The position numbers and the translations under genes are program-made. A stretch of DNA of 64,000 nucleotides, from positions 19,412-83,411 of the forward strand of contig CABUHS010000007.1 of assembly GCA_902491535.1 (NCBI GenBank), given 5' to 3'. The notes below the pieces were generated by a model. The model did not search any database, was not told the origin of the DNA, and saw only the letters and a program-made list of their open reading frames with translations. Positions 61,789 through 64,000 of this stretch are shown here, in pieces; positions within the stretch are counted from its first letter, which is position 1, and every line of letters starts with the position of its first letter. Source of the stretch: an uncultured Eubacteriales bacterium (GTDB lineage: Bacteria > Bacillota > Clostridia > Oscillospirales > CAG-272).

Positions 61789-64000
61789 ATGAAAACGCAG
61801 AAAATCAAAAAATGTATGTCGCTGTTTCTGGCGGCGCTGATGTGCGTTACCACCCTGTTTGGGGTTGGGACGACCGCTTATGCCGCAGAAGAAACCGACG
61901 AAGTTTGCCTTGTTTCCTTTCCCCGTGACGGGGACGCCAATTACGGCGGCGAATGGGGACACGGCAGTTACACCTATATGAACGGCTGGAGCATGGCAAG
62001 TTCCCGCTATACTACCGTCCGCGCTATGGGTTCGTATGAGGGCAATATCTGTTACTGCATTGAACCCGGCGTTCCGCAGGAATCGGGCGACCGTTTCACG
62101 AAAAAGGGCGAGAACTTTTGGGACAATTACCCCTCGTCCTATAATCACACCATTTCGCCCGATGATATTAAGCTGTTTATCGGCCGTATCTTTCAGTACG
62201 GCTATACGGGTACGATTTCGACCTCTTGGCGTTCACAGAATGATGGCGGCGACAAGCTGGCTCACGCTGTTGCCACACAGCTTTTAGTTTGGGAAACCGT
62301 CGTTGGCGAGCGTGACGCCGATTTTAACAAGGTCAGTACAGGCGGCAAGGACGCAATCTGCGACCAGATCAGCACAAACCACCCGCTGTATAGCCAAATT
62401 ATGAGCTACTACAATTCTATCGCCGCCAGCGTGCAGACCCATTCCAAAGTGCCGAGCTTCTTTGCAAAATCCACAGGCAAGGCAAAAAACATTGAGTTTG
62501 AATGGGACGGCGAAAAGTACACCGCCACACTCACAGATACAAATAATGTCCTTTCTAATTACTCTTTTTCCGCAGGCGTTTCGGGAATCCGCTTTTCTGT
62601 AAACGGAAACAAGCTGACGATTACCGCTGATACAGCGCCGAGCGATACCGTTACCATTACAGCCGAAAAGAAAAATTCACAAAGACGCGGTGTTATCACT
62701 TGGACGGACGGCGTTTACGGCCCGAACGGAAAACTGCAAGATATTGTCACCTATGCACAGTCGGTCAACGACCCCGTAAAAGGTTATCTGAACATCAAGG
62801 TTTCTTACGGTTCAGCGAAAATCGTTAAAACTTCTGAGGACGGCAAGGTTGAGGGCATTTCCTTTAGCATTACGGGTAATGGCATAAACAAAACTGTTCA
62901 GGCAGGCGCAGGCGGCACGATTCAGATTGACAATCTCACTCCCGGCGTTTACACCGTGACCGAACAGAACTACGACAAATACGAGCCGCAGGAGGTTCGC
63001 CGTGTTACCGTTGTCAGCGGTCAGGTTGCTACCGTGAATTTCAGCAATGTTCTGAAACGCGGCGATCTCACCGTCACAAAAACCTCGGAGGACGGACTAA
63101 ATGAGGGCGTGAAATTTCACTTGTCCGGCACCTCTCTTTCGGGGCTTGCGGTGGATGAATACGCCGTGACCGACAGTTCGGGCAAGGCATATTTCCGTGA
63201 TGTGCTGATCGGCACAGGCTATATGCTCGAAGAAATTGATACCGCAATCCGTTATGTCGTCCCCAAAAATCAGACGGCGGCGGTCGAATGGAACAAGGTC
63301 ACAAACAAGAGCTTTGTAAACATTCTGAAAAAGTGGAATGTCACCGTCACCAAGAGCGACTATGAAACAGGCACAGCACAGGGCGACGCTTCTCTTGCCG
63401 GAGCCACTTATGGCATTTATAAGGGCGAGCAGCTTATTGACACTTACACCACCGACGCAAACGGTCAGTTCACCACAAAATATTATGTCTGCGGTGATGA
63501 TTGGTCGGTGCGTGAAATCAGTCCCAGCGAGGGTTATTTGCTTGACGAATCTGCACACCATATCGGCGCAGAGGCTAAAAACTACACCGTAGAATACAAT
63601 TCCACCGCTAATGATGTGACCGAGCAGGTTATCAAGGGCAATATCGCTTTGATTAAGCATACCGATGACGGCGAAACGCAGCTTGAAACTCCCGAAGTTG
63701 GGGCGGAATTTGAGGTGTACCTTAAAAAATCCGGCTCCTATGGAAACGCAAAGGAAACCGAGCGCGATTATCTCACCTGTGATGAAAACGGCTTTGCACA
63801 AACAAAAGACCTGCCATACGGCATTTACACCGTTCATCAGGTCAAAGGCTGGGACGGTCGTGAGCTTCTGCCCGATTTCGATGTGTATATTGCAAAGAAC
63901 GGTCAGACCTACCACTACCTTGCCAATAACGCTAACTTTGAATCGTATATTAAAATCGTCAAGGTGGACGCTGAAACCGGCAAGGTGATTCCGTATGCAG
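61789..64000 (+). CDS. Thioester/Cna-B repeat surface adhesin, partial (>737 aa)
   Basis: The gene runs past the window edge. Signal peptide MKTQKIKKCMSLFLAALMCV up to AYA. An N-terminal thioester domain is suggested by NICYCIEPG (Cys ~88/90) and AVATQLLVWETVVGE (Gln ~164), the pair forming the Cys-Gln bond used for covalent host attachment. Repeated Cna-B/SpaA units follow, each beginning like IKVSYGSAKIVKTSEDGKVE, DLTVTKTSEDGLN, NVTVTKSDYETG, IALIKHTDDGET or IKIVKVDAETG, with E in PGVYTVTEQNY-type ends, so isopeptide cross-links are likely. An LPxTG anchor would be beyond 64000. AAGGAGG lies 8 bp before the ATG. Confidence 0.9.
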   Translation, partial: MKTQKIKKCMSLFLAALMCVTTLFGVGTTAYAAEETDEVCLVSFPRDGDANYGGEWGHGSYTYMNGWSMASSRYTTVRAMGSYEGNICYCIEPGVPQESGDRFTKKGENFWDNYPSSYNHTISPDDIKLFIGRIFQYGYTGTISTSWRSQNDGGDKLAHAVATQLLVWETVVGERDADFNKVSTGGKDAICDQISTNHPLYSQIMSYYNSIAASVQTHSKVPSFFAKSTGKAKNIEFEWDGEKYTATLTDTNNVLSNYSFSAGVSGIRFSVNGNKLTITADTAPSDTVTITAEKKNSQRRGVITWTDGVYGPNGKLQDIVTYAQSVNDPVKGYLNIKVSYGSAKIVKTSEDGKVEGISFSITGNGINKTVQAGAGGTIQIDNLTPGVYTVTEQNYDKYEPQEVRRVTVVSGQVATVNFSNVLKRGDLTVTKTSEDGLNEGVKFHLSGTSLSGLAVDEYAVTDSSGKAYFRDVLIGTGYMLEEIDTAIRYVVPKNQTAAVEWNKVTNKSFVNILKKWNVTVTKSDYETGTAQGDASLAGATYGIYKGEQLIDTYTTDANGQFTTKYYVCGDDWSVREISPSEGYLLDESAHHIGAEAKNYTVEYNSTANDVTEQVIKGNIALIKHTDDGETQLETPEVGAEFEVYLKKSGSYGNAKETERDYLTCDENGFAQTKDLPYGIYTVHQVKGWDGRELLPDFDVYIAKNGQTYHYLANNANFESYIKIVKVDAETGKVIPYA

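Larger units (their letters stand above)
54285..64000. mobile_element. Integrative (conjugative) element, left part
   Basis: Bounded on the left by the tRNA-Leu fragment. It carries two excisionase-like proteins, a Fic/TIR-APAZ/pAgo defence operon, parA-parB, a lipoprotein and a Cna-B surface protein, a set common on large Clostridia conjugative elements. The GC rises in the parA-adhesin part and drops in the defence genes, a mosaic pattern. The integrase, relaxase and type IV secretion genes and the intact tRNA-Leu are expected to the right, outside the window. The 300 bp at 54341-54644 hold no supportable gene and may contain integrase arm sites. Confidence 0.75.

Noticed and set aside
1..64000. 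CRISPR array, rRNA operon or insertion sequence
   Set aside because: No regularly spaced direct repeats, rRNA sequence or transposase was seen in either strand.

Overview
The window looks like a chromosome segment from an anaerobic gut-type Clostridia (Firmicutes): moderate GC (roughly mid-40s by eye), Gram-positive type genes (BceAB-type transporter, LytR-CpsA-Psr, VanY-like carboxypeptidase, TetR/HxlR/XRE regulators), strong AGGAGG ribosome binding sites, and many near-consensus sigma-A promoters (TTGACA, 17 bp, TATAAT). I cannot name the species.

Layout. (1) 1-1.8 kb: a two-tRNA operon (Glu, Met) and an AraC-type regulator. (2) 1.8-5.9 kb: a three-gene ABC transporter operon, downstream of a secreted-protein gene that has an in-frame stop just after its signal peptide. 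(3) 5.9-27 kb: a long collinear minus-strand housekeeping block. In transcription order it is infC (with a non-ATG start), rpmI, rplT, a SpoU methyltransferase, dprA, topA, plsX, rnc, a radical SAM gene, smc, ftsY, rdgB, nadD, yqeK, a LytR-CpsA-Psr gene, rsfS and leuS. (4) 27-35 kb, plus strand: a membrane-anchored disordered protein and a D,D-carboxypeptidase-like protein, a clan-A glycoside hydrolase, lactate dehydrogenase and aspartate kinase. (5) 35-41.5 kb: a Bce-type peptide-sensing/detoxification module, and pnuC behind a candidate transcription attenuator, divergent from a NUDIX gene. (6) 41.5-50.3 kb, accessory: an acetyltransferase; a zinc macrodomain plus class-M sirtuin pair followed by a frameshifted cysteine-rich gene; a metallo-beta-lactamase-fold gene divergent from an HxlR regulator with paired operators; a cluster of four small XRE regulators; and a TetR/membrane-protein operon. 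(7) 50.3-54.1 kb: guaA, a B12-binding radical SAM gene and a NUDIX gene. (8) 54.3 kb to the end: the left part of an integrative element inserted at the 3' half of a tRNA-Leu(CAA).

The element is the most interesting part. Just inside its left end are two small excisionase-like DNA-binding proteins. Next comes a minus-strand operon Fic - TIR-APAZ - short prokaryotic Argonaute, driven by one promoter. After that come parA, parB, a lipoprotein and a large thioester/Cna-B surface adhesin that runs off the window. TIR-APAZ plus short pAgo is the known SPARTA abortive-infection module: guide-directed recognition of invader nucleic acid triggers NAD(P) hydrolysis. The Fic AMP-transferase sits only 2 bp upstream of TIR-APAZ, with the TIR-APAZ ribosome binding site inside its last codons. 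This suggests a three-component version that I do not know to have been described. The integrase and the intact tRNA-Leu should lie beyond the right edge.
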